From an uncultured Clostridia bacterium (GTDB lineage: Bacteria; Bacillota; Clostridia; UBA1381): a DNA stretch of 64,000 bases. Shown one piece after another: positions 19,901 through 26,836 of this stretch (the first letter of the stretch is position 1; each line of letters starts with the position of its first letter). The translations under genes were made by a program, and so were the position numbers. Location of the stretch: positions 30,040-94,039 of the forward strand of contig CAKSNH010000011.1 of assembly GCA_934476075.1 (NCBI GenBank). Reading direction: 5' to 3'. The notes under the pieces were generated by a model. That model saw nothing but the letters and a program-made list of their open reading frames with translations, had not been told where the DNA came from and did not search any database.

Positions 19901-22900
19901 AGATTAAGTCGGCAACGGATAACATAGGAACATTTGACAAAGGCAATGATGATATAAGATTTAGCTTATCAAAACCTGTGGAGGAAACAAACGACCTGAT
20001 AAAAAAGAACGATGTTGAAAAAAGTTCAAATGATGATATAATAAAAGAAACGGAAAGGGGCAATGAAAATGGCAGAGATAGACAGAAACGTGTTACCAAC
20101 GGATTTGACAGCGAGAGAAGAAATGATGATAAAACAAATGAAACGCTTCGCAATGCCGGAAGAAAAGATAGCACGTCAAATATGGGCGAGCAGAGAAGTG
20201 AAGTGTCCGGAATTGGACGAAGCGATAAAGAAGTACTGCGAGAGAATGAAAGCGGCAGGAAGTCCGGATATGGATATGTCAAAGAAAATGCCAGAGTGGT
20301 TAAAAAGAACGGTAAGGCGATAAATGTATATCATGGGACGCCATATACATTTAGTCATTTTGAAAAGCCGTATGCAGACATAGGTATACATTTTGGCACA
20401 AAAGAACAGGCAGCAGCCAGATTAAAAAACGAAAATAATAAAAAAATCATTACTGCCGATTTGGTGATGAAAAATCCGCTTGTAGTATATGATGATATTT
20501 TCGGAGAACGCTCATCGGAAGAATATTTAAACGATATTATAAAAAACGCAGAACTTTCGCAAGATGAAGTTAATTATATTACAGAGAAATTTAATAATTT
20601 TTCAGACACAAAGTTACAAGAAAATGCAAGGGTAAGTCTTTTAAAAAAACTAAGCGGAGTTTATGATTTAGAATTTGAAGCAGAAGAAGATGGAATTTAT
20701 GTATCAATGTATCTTACTGATGATATTGGCAAAAAGAATTATATTCCTAAATCTGATATTATCGACATTGAAACTCTTAAAAATACACTGTCAAAAGAGG
20801 ATTTTATAGAGTTATATTCCGGAAATAGAATTTCAGAAATTGCAGAAGATACTCTAAGACAATTAGGTTTTGATTTGTTTACAGGTATTGAAGGTGAATA
20901 TCTAAAACTACGAAACATTGAACAATCTCTAAAAGACTTGGGATATGACGGTTTGATTTATCCAAACAAAAATGAGGGGCACGGTGTTTCTTATGCGGTG
21001 TTTGATAATGAACAGATTACAATAAACAACACAGAAAATGAACCTAGTTATCAATTAAAAAAACAGTTGACTCTTGAAGAAGAAAATGCAAAACTTAAAG
21101 AGGTCAATGAAAGTTTGAAAAAACAGTTAAAATTATCCGATGGGATTGAGGTTAAGCGTAGTCAGGTATTGCGTACAGCAAAGAAAATTATCAAAGAATA
21201 CAGCAGTGAATATAATGTTCAAAAACTCAATGATGAACTGACCGGAATATTTGACAAGTTGGCTAATAACAATCAATCAGAAGAGTCTTTTGCGACAGCA
21301 TTGGAAGAACTGAACAACGTTATGACAGGTGTCCTTGAAAAAAGTAAAGTATTGGACACTACCGTGTATGACCTATACAAAAATCTCAGAAAAGAATTGC
21401 GTTCGGTCCGTATTAATGTCAGTGATAATGTAAAGGCAGACTTTGGTTCTAAAACTAATTATGAATTTTTCAGAAAATCTATGTTCGGCAAATTGAATTT
21501 GTCAAATGAAGGTGTGGAGATTGATTCATTTTACGACGAACTGTCAAATGAATATCCGGAGCTGTTTGACAGCAACATAATAAATCCTACCGACCAGTTG
21601 CTTAGAATTGCCGATATACTTGAAGGACTGCAACCTGTATATTACAATCCTTATAATATGTCTATAAGCGAAATTGCTAATGATATGGCATATAATGCAT
21701 TAGCTGAATATGCTATTATGAAAAATGAAGCCCCGACTTTTGCAGACAAGAAAAAAGCAGAACTCGACAAAGTGAAGAATTTAATGAAACTTAGGATTGT
21801 GCAAGTTCGTGAACAGTACAGAACAAAGAATGCTGAAAATCTTGCAAAGCAAAAGAAAAAACACAAATTGTTAATGGAACAATTAAGAACAGATGCAAGA
21901 CTTAAAATAGAGGATTTGAAAAATGAATACAAAAGACAAATTGCAGAACTTAGAGCTGACAAAAATTCTAAAAAACATGACGCAGTTTCAGCTGAAAAAG
22001 CAAAATCAGCAGCCAAGTTAAAAAAATTAAAAGAGGACACTGAACTTAAAATAGAGGCGGTCAAAGCTCAATACAAAGAGCGTATTGAAAAAATCAGACT
22101 TATAAATGCAGGTAAAATTGCTGTGCAGACTGAAAAGTTTACGAATTATAGAAATCGTCAAAGAGAAAAAGCCGCAGTAAAGAAATTCAAAGCAAAAATC
22201 AAGGACGATTTTAATACCCTGTCAAAATGGTTATTAAAACCTACTGATACACAACATATTCCCGAAGGGCTGAGAAAGTCGATAGCGAATTTTTTAAGTA
22301 TTATTGATATATCGGCAAATGATAAGGATTCAAAGGTAAACGAAAGATTAAGAAGTTTGGAAAGGGAATTTTTAAAGGTACAAGCAGAACCCGAAACGGC
22401 AAGTCAATTAGAAACTTTGGACCCTGATTTCTTGCCGAGGCTGACCGAATTTATAGATATTCTCGGTGATAATATTTTTCAGATACAAGATATGAACAGC
22501 ACACAATTAAAAGAACTTGCATATTTTACTAAAGTTATCAGACATTGTGTAGTTGAAGCAAACAAATTGCTTGCCGGCAATAAAAAAGCGGAAATATCTG
22601 ATTATGGTATTAAATCTATGAATGATATGGCAAAGCATAAAGTTCATAATGAGAAAAGCGGTCTTGTCGGAAAAGCGGATAAGCTGCTAAATATGGATAT
22701 GCTTGCGGCTGTTGATTATTTTGAGGAACTGGGCAATACAATGTCAGAACTTTATATGAATATCCGAAAAGGTTTTGACAAAAAAGTTGATAATGTTCAT
22801 AGAACACAGGAATATATAAAAAAATTACTAAACGGAACAGATGTAAGTAAGTGGACCGGTGAAAAAGCAAAAGTATACACCTTTAAATTAAGCGGCGGAG

Positions 22901-25101
22901 AAATTAAATTATCCACAGCACAAATAATGTCACTGTATTTGCAAAATAAGCGTGAACAGGCAATAAAGCATATTTACAGCGGTGGAATAAAGCAAGCTCC
23001 GATAATAGTTAAAGAAAACGGCATACATAAGATTAAAAAATCATATGCACCTATACAGGTTACTCCTGCTGATGTGAATAAAATCATCAGCACACTTACA
23101 GCCGAACAAACAAAAATTGCTGACGGTATCGGTAATTTTATGAGTACAGTTTGTTCCGATTGGGGTAATGAAGTATCAATGGAGCTTTATGGATATAAGA
23201 AGTTTAAAGAAGATAACTACTTCCCTATTGTATCTGATGATAATTATATTGCGACTAATTTCAGCGACGGCGGAGAAGCAACTCTTAAAAACATGGGATT
23301 TACAAAAGCGACAATAAAAAATGCAAACAATCCTATTATCATTGAGGATATATTCGACGTGTTCTGTACACATACGGATAAAATGTCAAGTTATAATGCA
23401 TTTGTTCTGCCGCTTTCAGATATTCAGAGAGTCTATAATTATAAAGACGATACCGGAAGTGTAAAGCAGGCTATTGAACGAGCTTTCGGAAAAAAAGCAA
23501 ATGATTATTTTAAAATGCTGATTAAAGATATTAACGGAATTTCCAATCACACCGGCGACAGATGGATAGATAAAGCAATATCTAATTATAAGGCAGCGAC
23601 AATAAGTGCTAATATGCGAGTAGTTATTCAGCAGCCTACGGCACTTGTGAGAGCCGCTGCTCTGATTGATGCAAAGTATCTTGCGGGCGGACTTATTGGT
23701 AAAGTCGACTTTGAATTAGTCAAAAAATATGCACCTATTGCACGTTGGAAGGACTGGGGGTATTTTGAAACCGATACGGGCAGACAGTTAAAAGATATTA
23801 TACTTGATAAAGAAAAAATTACAGATAAAATGATGAGTCTTGCATCAAAAGCTGATAATTTAGCATGGGCAAGACTGTGGAATGCTGTTGAACTCGAAAT
23901 TAAAGACACAAAGCCTGAACTTGAAAAAGGCTCAGATGCGTTTTATCGTGCTGTCGGTGAGAGATTTTCTTATATAGTAGATAAAACACAAGTTGTTGAT
24001 ACCGTACTTCACAGACCACAAATTATGCGTTCAAAAGACAGTGCTACCAAAATGGCAACTGCGTATATGTCAGAACCGCTTAAATCTTATAATCTTCTAA
24101 GAACAGCAATTAAAAAAGCTATGGTATCAGGTGATAAAAAAGATATAAAACAAGCACTTAGAACAGTTATAGCATATATATCAACCGAAATAACCACAGC
24201 CATGTTTGCGGCAATTATTGACGCTATGCGTGACAAAGATAAAGAAAAGAATTATATTCAGAAATGGTGTGGACACGCTATCGAAAATGCGTTATCATCG
24301 CCGGCAGGAATGATACCTTATTTAAGAGATATTGTATCTATTGCCGAGGGATATGACGTTGAAAGAATGGATATGTCCGGTTGGGGTGACATTGCTAATT
24401 CACTATTACTGATAAAGTCTGACAAATATAATTTGCCTTATAAATTACAGCATCTAGCCGGTAGTGTAGGTAAAGTAGTAGGTATTCCTGCATCTAATAT
24501 ACTAAGAACCGGAAGCAGTATTGCAAATTGCGGTATTAATATCATATCAGCTTTCGGAGGAGATACATCTTATCTTGATTATTTGAAAACAAAGTTTGTG
24601 TATGGCTCTAATTCTATGTCTGAAAATAACTTTGAAACAATAATTGATATGAGAAATAAATTCAATAAGAATGAGGATAGCAGTATTAAATCGCAGGCAC
24701 TTGCCGACGCAAAAAAGTATATCAAAAAAGGTGATAAAAAGAAAGCTGCGGAAGCTATAAACAATTATTTCGAGTATGGCGGTAAGATTGATGGTATTAT
24801 CAATAGTTTTGATAGACTTAATCCGTTGTATGGTATGGGTGCTAAGAAAAATGAAAAACGCCCACAAGAAAGTGTTGTAAGACAAATGATGCAAGAATAT
24901 GGTGTCAGCAAAGATGATGTCACAATGGCATTTTTGGAATTTGAGTCATCACTCAGTAACAATGACAAGAAGAAATTTAAGTCAGCCATTAAGTATTATA
25001 AAAGTAATCTTGAATTAACAGATGCAGAGAAGAAGAAGTTGAAGTCTATAAAAAATAAAGAACAGGCTAAAAATGTTTTTATTGAAATGATAGGAGAATA
25101 G
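13927..25101 (+). CDS. giant phage polyvalent protein with ADP-ribosyltransferase, metallopeptidase and MuF-C-like domains
   Basis: About 3,724 residues from ATG 13927 (GGGAGG upstream; an in-frame ATG at 13885 lies deep in the previous gene). Visible order: charged coiled coil (about 38-62); two copies of an IxxxINARQxxTK motif; Gly-rich hydrophobic stretches near 340-540; a MutS-domain-I-like segment KVGDFYEAYGNDA (842-905); an R-S-E ADP-ribosyltransferase (925-1085, Arg 989, FTSAS, E1057-Q-E1059); GGYYSPF domain (1284-1365); zincin HEITH at 1460-1464; MuF-C-like domain (1614-1806); two further ART-PolyVal-type domains (1817-2015 with MYHGS and GRGFYFTDS; 2132-2368 with VYHGT); long coiled coil (2607-2800); conserved C-terminal module of large phage proteins. 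Such proteins are packaged and injected with DNA to disarm the host. Linkers at about 1089-1279 and 2048-2133 overlap small genes in another frame. Confidence 0.85.
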   Translation: MSKINQSQNTNKGSRLNWLLGENIDFQEYDRQVRENLRQQEEAERKRQEELKKQQEEEIAQRKNNMSFGNTIQESVSPKKTEPIKMNEQPNNNLISDTIQGSINARQDHTKQAIEQDKINKISQESRLSPTQSKKNTFANFNSWNNTIEENINARQNYTKSLSANKNQNEAKANQDEYNKYVQIGKNYNKNHATWYDKMLGRNTSTKNKVEYILNMDFSMADSNDELADIQYQKDKYSSLTNAERNEYNYLFGKYGEEKANDYLKKLDSELNKRIGQKYEKQAEEKANKNKLWGTANAILTSPFGALGAIDKTVQHITNKENNIDSYNKLGLISRTGNAATKGLTKDMGNVSSFLTNTGLSIGQNLATRAFTGGNEAATLAAMGLSAMDKKFIENSEKGIDDNRNMLSSAISGGIEVATEKFPFDNLLKVAKVPKSGIKATVKEVLKQSGVEGLEEAVSEIANNVADERILGDKADSTQYYNSLVESGMNKNDARIKELTQYYLINPAISGLGGFISGGVMGSGGMVVNNANMKLVGNEIKKSNQDFQLVVDSINGQYGDEAKNYAVQLMNNEIKNGKEVSDADIGRLFAYGTIYNQKATKKNNNSEAVTSTLKQENIKTYAPENASDSIKSLENSLIKKGASDLDRQNVILTATDTEKTLANSDKNIKQVSNGISVITDNVSSEMKNSTGGKPNYWNLFNANLKAVTNPQDIVSNDNFVREYASEFAAVLQANNSDTYNSIASDGKYAVDVISDYVMSGKLPDNAANNKHVVDTLDTFKGIVETATKQINKAHEQIYGVQNTDNAVTVQNVQPATNAVQDNTVADSSSGITPVQPTANRTISLTKVGDFYEAYGNDAAELAGKLNLSPTTKTINGEKVQMVGFPTTALDNYKSRLGSGYDVEISDNSHDLSADSEKTNNELSVYDTLDNLGLTHDEQRAILNYKSSESYNINELLYSGEELSETDIKMIGNLNNALEKFPIYKGKVYRNISFDFQGQEEFEKFINEHTEGKIISYPAFTSASKSADGYIVGGELLVHMEINNISGRDVSDIGIAEEQEVLFKTNSSFKASSVTYYGKAVNIILEEVSNGTNNKGKDETTGEFKNDRKHSEKFEGKGEQVERIGRHEEIFGSSSIVRERGTANDSISGQQSEHNKGTSGKSVFSNNTEHDERIGHDSDRTGLPVRTLNNDESDRTDKEEGNKRNIESKSSNTHNKRPNQEIYNKNDSVREGSTENANVFGEQSAGNGEGNRNRTIADSGRTTHSNRDATLSEGVAVRINQNDTLIDKCELIQTKNTKTGEDLWVIKPNDRISKEEYNELKGKVKALGGYYSPFAQTPEGRKIPGFIFKQEPTADVISVFNDFFGTSSVDSSENTKSDANENISENDNTAKPISNANTDSSFSGKQLNLAVNTLSKALNIPIRVVSTITDGRGHKANGFFNGKEIVIAKDSDQPIINVIKHEITHQLKKQSPKLYQEYCDYVIAALKQNGIYEALFDDYTALYGTHLTEDAIQEEIVAEATETFLSDEKAINELAKEKPTLAKKVLAVIRDIIAKIQGIINSNATNDVATSLTINQLEQAEKLWVNALANVIETKKNNTKVETKYSSGKNESRIYDYTKSFAEQINDWKQGLIPQNDSLLVSGTPEVLKKTGFNALPITINQKHIDYAINGTKDVDHHLGETLLKQLPQALENPVAIISSQTQPNRVIAILKMQHNGKNVITPVEIDGYGTQNNLTIDSNAVVSIFGKDNAITKQLKNALIDEANNKTSMFYWNKKEALSLLQRPGLRLPNPLPQDGFIHNITEKNSSVKPKIKNATYSQQFKRWFGDWENNPKKASKVVNADGTPKIMYHGSGADFTVFDKKKAKYSGMFGRGFYFTDSKSHAGTYGKLYEVYLDVKNPVDDKTKVTNQQLRNFLEAVAEDEDYSIENYGTYDIDEIIPKINQDSLFTVLRDVSSTAIGDMVEATELFNKVNGTNYDGIFSDTEYVVFKPNQIKSATDNIGTFDKGNDDIRFSLSKPVEETNDLIKKNDVEKSSNDDIIKETERGNENGRDRQKRVTNGFDSERRNDDKTNETLRNAGRKDSTSNMGEQRSEVSGIGRSDKEVLRENESGRKSGYGYVKENARVVKKNGKAINVYHGTPYTFSHFEKPYADIGIHFGTKEQAAARLKNENNKKIITADLVMKNPLVVYDDIFGERSSEEYLNDIIKNAELSQDEVNYITEKFNNFSDTKLQENARVSLLKKLSGVYDLEFEAEEDGIYVSMYLTDDIGKKNYIPKSDIIDIETLKNTLSKEDFIELYSGNRISEIAEDTLRQLGFDLFTGIEGEYLKLRNIEQSLKDLGYDGLIYPNKNEGHGVSYAVFDNEQITINNTENEPSYQLKKQLTLEEENAKLKEVNESLKKQLKLSDGIEVKRSQVLRTAKKIIKEYSSEYNVQKLNDELTGIFDKLANNNQSEESFATALEELNNVMTGVLEKSKVLDTTVYDLYKNLRKELRSVRINVSDNVKADFGSKTNYEFFRKSMFGKLNLSNEGVEIDSFYDELSNEYPELFDSNIINPTDQLLRIADILEGLQPVYYNPYNMSISEIANDMAYNALAEYAIMKNEAPTFADKKKAELDKVKNLMKLRIVQVREQYRTKNAENLAKQKKKHKLLMEQLRTDARLKIEDLKNEYKRQIAELRADKNSKKHDAVSAEKAKSAAKLKKLKEDTELKIEAVKAQYKERIEKIRLINAGKIAVQTEKFTNYRNRQREKAAVKKFKAKIKDDFNTLSKWLLKPTDTQHIPEGLRKSIANFLSIIDISANDKDSKVNERLRSLEREFLKVQAEPETASQLETLDPDFLPRLTEFIDILGDNIFQIQDMNSTQLKELAYFTKVIRHCVVEANKLLAGNKKAEISDYGIKSMNDMAKHKVHNEKSGLVGKADKLLNMDMLAAVDYFEELGNTMSELYMNIRKGFDKKVDNVHRTQEYIKKLLNGTDVSKWTGEKAKVYTFKLSGGEIKLSTAQIMSLYLQNKREQAIKHIYSGGIKQAPIIVKENGIHKIKKSYAPIQVTPADVNKIISTLTAEQTKIADGIGNFMSTVCSDWGNEVSMELYGYKKFKEDNYFPIVSDDNYIATNFSDGGEATLKNMGFTKATIKNANNPIIIEDIFDVFCTHTDKMSSYNAFVLPLSDIQRVYNYKDDTGSVKQAIERAFGKKANDYFKMLIKDINGISNHTGDRWIDKAISNYKAATISANMRVVIQQPTALVRAAALIDAKYLAGGLIGKVDFELVKKYAPIARWKDWGYFETDTGRQLKDIILDKEKITDKMMSLASKADNLAWARLWNAVELEIKDTKPELEKGSDAFYRAVGERFSYIVDKTQVVDTVLHRPQIMRSKDSATKMATAYMSEPLKSYNLLRTAIKKAMVSGDKKDIKQALRTVIAYISTEITTAMFAAIIDAMRDKDKEKNYIQKWCGHAIENALSSPAGMIPYLRDIVSIAEGYDVERMDMSGWGDIANSLLLIKSDKYNLPYKLQHLAGSVGKVVGIPASNILRTGSSIANCGINIISAFGGDTSYLDYLKTKFVYGSNSMSENNFETIIDMRNKFNKNEDSSIKSQALADAKKYIKKGDKKKAAEAINNYFEYGGKIDGIINSFDRLNPLYGMGAKKNEKRPQESVVRQMMQEYGVSKDDVTMAFLEFESSLSNNDKKKFKSAIKYYKSNLELTDAEKKKLKSIKNKEQAKNVFIEMIGE
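17192..17488 (+). CDS. nested small gene A inside the giant gene (different frame)
   Basis: A 98-residue basic protein in the +1 frame relative to the giant gene. A strong GGAGG (17178-17182) lies 9 nt before the ATG. The product is balanced in composition and helical, unlike a random shadow frame. Its residues 25-97 align with nested gene B at roughly a third identity: shared FEKE, Q-x-M, FL-x-NNP, GM and L-aromatic-G. Over the same stretch the giant frame codes for a low-complexity linker almost without hydrophobic residues. It begins right after the first ADP-ribosyltransferase domain. Function unknown; an immunity or regulatory protein for that domain is a speculation. Confidence 0.65.
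   Translation: MVRITREKMKQLVSLKMTENTRKNLKEKVNKLNVLDGTKRYLVHLLLFEKEGQQMIAFLDNNPNTTKEQAEKVCFQITQNMTKELGMTATERDCLYGR
17492..17761 (+). CDS. nested small gene B, paralogue of gene A
   Basis: An 89-residue protein in the same frame as gene A, starting 3 nt after its TAA with ATGATG, so it is likely translated by coupling; no separate ribosome binding site is seen. The core (VFEKEAQKMLMFLENNP, then IGMPRYQREWLFG) matches gene A along its whole length, showing a tandem duplication. The end at 17761 falls just before the giant protein resumes a recognisable domain at about 17776. Both features support a real gene that uses an inter-domain linker of the giant gene as its coding space. Confidence 0.62.
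   Translation: MMKVTEPIKKKETNEILKAKVQTLTISDRTKKFIIRMIVFEKEAQKMLMFLENNPQATEKEIETELLRIVEELRIAIGMPRYQREWLFG
20069..20323 (+). CDS. nested small gene C inside the giant gene (different frame)
   Basis: An 84-residue charged helical protein (MAEIDRNVLPTDLTAREEMM, then KIARQIWASREVKCPELDEA). AAAGGGG precedes two in-frame ATGs at 20063 and 20069; the second has the better spacing of 8 nt. It lies between the two ART-PolyVal-type domains, again where the giant frame reads as a hydrophilic low-complexity linker. It shows no evident similarity to genes A and B. The balanced composition and the ribosome binding site argue for a real gene; function unknown. Confidence 0.5.
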   Translation: MAEIDRNVLPTDLTAREEMMIKQMKRFAMPEEKIARQIWASREVKCPELDEAIKKYCERMKAAGSPDMDMSKKMPEWLKRTVRR

Positions 25102-25279
25102 ATGTTACAAAATTCGTAATCTTAATCAAACTGACGAATAATCCTGACTGCATTTTGACTACACCTAACGGGAAAAACAGGGCAAAATCGACCCAAAATA
25201 AGACAACATAAAAATATAAAAAAGCACTAAAAAACCGCATGAACACTGAATTTATCAGCATTTATGCGGTTTATGTGTT
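25102..25279. other. prophage-chromosome junction region, no gene
   Basis: There is no open frame of note in these 178 bases. The 3' side holds the tRNA-Gln terminator. The prophage attachment core is expected in or near this stretch and the tRNA 3' end, but the other attachment copy is outside the window, so it cannot be fixed. Confidence 0.4.
25228..25272 (-). terminator. terminator of tRNA-Gln, leftward
   Basis: On the minus strand AAACCGCAT (25272-25264) pairs with ATGCGGTTT (25240-25232), followed by a T-run. It can act in both directions and so may also end prophage transcription. Confidence 0.75.
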
Positions 25280-25353
25280 TGGCTGCGGAAGAGGGATTCG
25301 AACCCCCGCAGAATGAGTCAGAGTCATTAGTGCTACCGTTACACTATTCCGCA
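25280..25353 (-). tRNA. tRNA-Gln (anticodon CUG)
   Basis: Complete cloverleaf on the minus strand: acceptor TGCGGAA/TTCCGCA, D-arm with GGTAGC, anticodon stem AATGA/TCATT with loop CTCTGAC (anticodon CTG), T-arm with GTTCGAATC, discriminator G and encoded CCA. Its 3' end faces the prophage, the usual geometry for a tRNA used as an attachment site. Confidence 0.95.
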
Positions 25354-25375
25354 ATATTCAATACCAACAAAATTA

Positions 25376-25404
25376 ATTATATCAGAAAAATATCATAATG
25401 TCAA
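25376..25404 (-). promoter_or_regulatory. promoter of tRNA-Gln
   Basis: On the minus strand TTGACA (25404-25399), 17 bp, TATAAT (25381-25376): a perfect sigma-A-type promoter about 22 nt before the tRNA. Confidence 0.85.
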
Positions 25405-25479
25405 CACCTAAAATTCATAATTTTTATTTTTTTATTTTTATATCAAATCAAATTAGAGTATAAGTTAATTTTTCTAACC

Positions 25480-25516
25480 AAAAGGACATACAAAGCAATT
25501 CTTCGTATGTCCTTTT
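25480..25516 (-). terminator. terminator after the zinc-ribbon gene
   Basis: A perfect 12-bp stem, AAAAGGACATAC (25480-25491) with GTATGTCCTTTT (25505-25516), downstream of the leftward gene ending at 25554. Confidence 0.7.
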
Positions 25517-25553
25517 GACATAATATTAATATTTAAGGAATAGCAATTTTAAA

Positions 25554-25685
25554 TTAATAAACCACACCTATTATGTGATGACCGCATTTAGGGCACGTCT
25601 TTGAACTTGCAGGTATTTTTTTACCGCAACTCGGACAAGTGATTTTTTCTCCAAAACCCGGAGCTCTAAAATTCAATTTTTTCAT
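25554..25685 (-). CDS. 43-residue zinc-ribbon protein
   Basis: Starts at ATG 25685 with AAAGGAGAG upstream; the longer in-frame reading upstream overlaps another gene and is rejected. The product has a classical zinc ribbon, CPSCGKKIP and CPKCGHHI, 14 residues apart, preceded by a short basic stretch. Such mini zinc ribbons in Firmicutes often bind nucleic acid or act as partners; the exact role is unknown. It follows the small gene at 25706-25888 in the same direction with 20 nt between them, so they are likely co-transcribed. Confidence 0.65.
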   Translation of the reverse strand: MKKLNFRAPGFGEKITCPSCGKKIPASSKTCPKCGHHIIGVVY

Positions 25686-25705
25686 AGCAAATCTCTCCTT
25701 TAAAA

Positions 25706-25888
25706 TTATTTTCTGTTTCTTAAAATTTCCGATTTGATTTGGTGATTGCTTGCACCGCTCATGGCTCTGTCTACGGCGTAATCCCATTCATTTGTAGTCA
25801 TGTTATTTACACCAATGTCACGCTGCCATTCTTGACCGGAACTTCGCATTCCTTCATCTTTTAAATTGTCAATTCTTTTATTCGGCAT
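25706..25888 (-). CDS. 60-residue protein of unknown function
   Basis: The ATG at 25888 follows a strong GGGAGGTGA site. The protein is hydrophilic and helical (MPNKRIDNLKDEGMRSSGQE, then NEWDYAVDRAMSGASNHQI), ending in RNRK. A TATAAT-like element on the minus strand at 25944-25939 could be its promoter -10 box. I recognise no family. It heads a two-gene unit with the zinc-ribbon gene. Confidence 0.6.
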   Translation of the reverse strand: MPNKRIDNLKDEGMRSSGQEWQRDIGVNNMTTNEWDYAVDRAMSGASNHQIKSEILRNRK

Positions 25889-26010
25889 CTTATCTTCACC
25901 TCCCGTAAAAGTACTTATGTAATGATTTTTACAATTAGATTATATCTGAATATACAGACATATGTGTGTCCCCATAAAAAAGTTTTTTAATATTTTTATT
26001 TTTCACGCAA

Positions 26011-26044
26011 ATAACCCGCAAGATTTTAACACCTTGCAGGTTAT
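26011..26044 (-). terminator. probable terminator of the 34-residue peptide gene
   Basis: ATAACCCGCAAG (26011-26022) and CTTGCAGGTTAT (26033-26044) form a 12-bp stem with one G-U pair when read leftward; the T-run is short. Confidence 0.5.
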
Positions 26045-26092
26045 CCGGTCCGTTTGCTTTGTTTGATTTTAAGTATTTTAAAAATTAATCAA

Positions 26093-26197
26093 TCAGTTAC
26101 AGCCACCACAGCAAGTAACGATAACGATAATAATAAGAACCCAAAGAACCATATCCATATCGAAACCGCCGCAACCAACGTTACAACATTCACCCAT
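26093..26197 (-). CDS. 34-residue Cys-rich membrane peptide
   Basis: ATG at 26197 with GAAAGGAGGG 8 nt upstream, TGA at 26095-26093. The peptide starts MGECCNVGCGGFDMD, has a strongly hydrophobic stretch VLWVLIIIVIV, and ends TCCGGCN. Cys-Gly clusters on both sides of a single membrane helix recall the small YjcZ/SscA-type spore peptides of Firmicutes, but this is only a resemblance. It is below the size that gene finders usually report. A second tiny membrane peptide gene lies 37 nt upstream. Confidence 0.6.
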   Translation of the reverse strand: MGECCNVGCGGFDMDMVLWVLIIIVIVTCCGGCN

Positions 26198-26234
26198 GAT
26201 ATAACCCTCCTTTCACAATCAAGTTATGCCGCTG

Positions 26235-26345
26235 TCAATAACACAAAAGGACTTTATTTACCAGGGTGACCGAAAAACAGCACATCAATGCAATTATTAC
26301 AACTATCGGCAATAAACATTCATCTGTGCACTTTTTATTTGACAT
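26235..26345 (-). CDS. 36-residue membrane peptide
   Basis: ATG at 26345 preceded by AAGGAGG with 9-nt spacing; TGA at 26237-26235. The product begins MSNKKCTDECLL and continues with one membrane helix PIVVIIALMCCFSVTLV. Like its downstream neighbour it carries Cys residues near the membrane. The two genes are co-directional and probably one transcript. Function unknown; sporulation, toxin-like or membrane-signalling roles are all possible. Confidence 0.55.
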   Translation of the reverse strand: MSNKKCTDECLLPIVVIIALMCCFSVTLVNKVLLCY

Positions 26346-26524
26346 TTTTATCAGCCTCCTTAACCTTTTGTAATATTATAGTATGTAAGTTTAACAAAAT
26401 TGGTAACTTGCCCGCAATTAATAATTGATTTTTTTTGTGATTTGAGTTACAATAGTTTGTGCGGCTATTTATTATAGTCTTTGGAAGGAAACAAACGAAG
26501 GTATACGGGGGAAACAGAACATTT

Positions 26525-26692
26525 ATGGAACGCAGTAAAATAGAACGTATTAACGAATTGGCAAAAAAATCGAGAGAAGAAGGTTTAACAGCGGACGAGA
26601 AATTGGAACAGCAAGTATTAAGACTTGAATATCTTGAAAGTGTTAAACGAAATTTCAGAGCCACTTTGGAAAATATCGAAATACAGGAATGA
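26525..26692 (+). CDS. DUF896 (YnzC-like) protein
   Basis: A 55-residue protein from ATG 26525. It matches the DUF896 pattern well: IERINELAKKSREEGLT near the start, then EKLEQQVLRLEYLESVKRNF. The B. subtilis YnzC structure is a two-helix hairpin; its gene is linked to the SOS gene yneA, but the biochemical role is unknown. An in-frame start at 26459 lacks a ribosome binding site and adds an atypical N-terminus. It stands alone before asnA. Confidence 0.85.
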   Translation: MERSKIERINELAKKSREEGLTADEKLEQQVLRLEYLESVKRNFRATLENIEIQE

Positions 26693-26736
26693 TGATAAAT
26701 TTTTGATTATATATTAGAATATTTTTTGATAAAGTA

Positions 26737-26765
26737 TAGACAAAATCACTAAAATATGATTTAAT
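26737..26765 (+). promoter_or_regulatory. probable asnA promoter
   Basis: TAGACA (26737-26742), 17 bp, TTTAAT (26760-26765), about 70 nt before the asnA start. No T-box or terminator lies between. Confidence 0.5.
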
Positions 26766-26836
26766 ATAAGAATGGGAAAAAATTTAATAAATAATAATTT
26801 ACTGAGCTAAATTTTATTACGAAAGGATTGATTTTA

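Noticed and set aside
26772..26810. A 12-codon frame with four Asn codons upstream of asnA, like a leader peptide
   Set aside because: It has no ribosome binding site, starts at about the expected transcription start, and no terminator lies between it and asnA. Runs of AAT are common in DNA this AT-rich.
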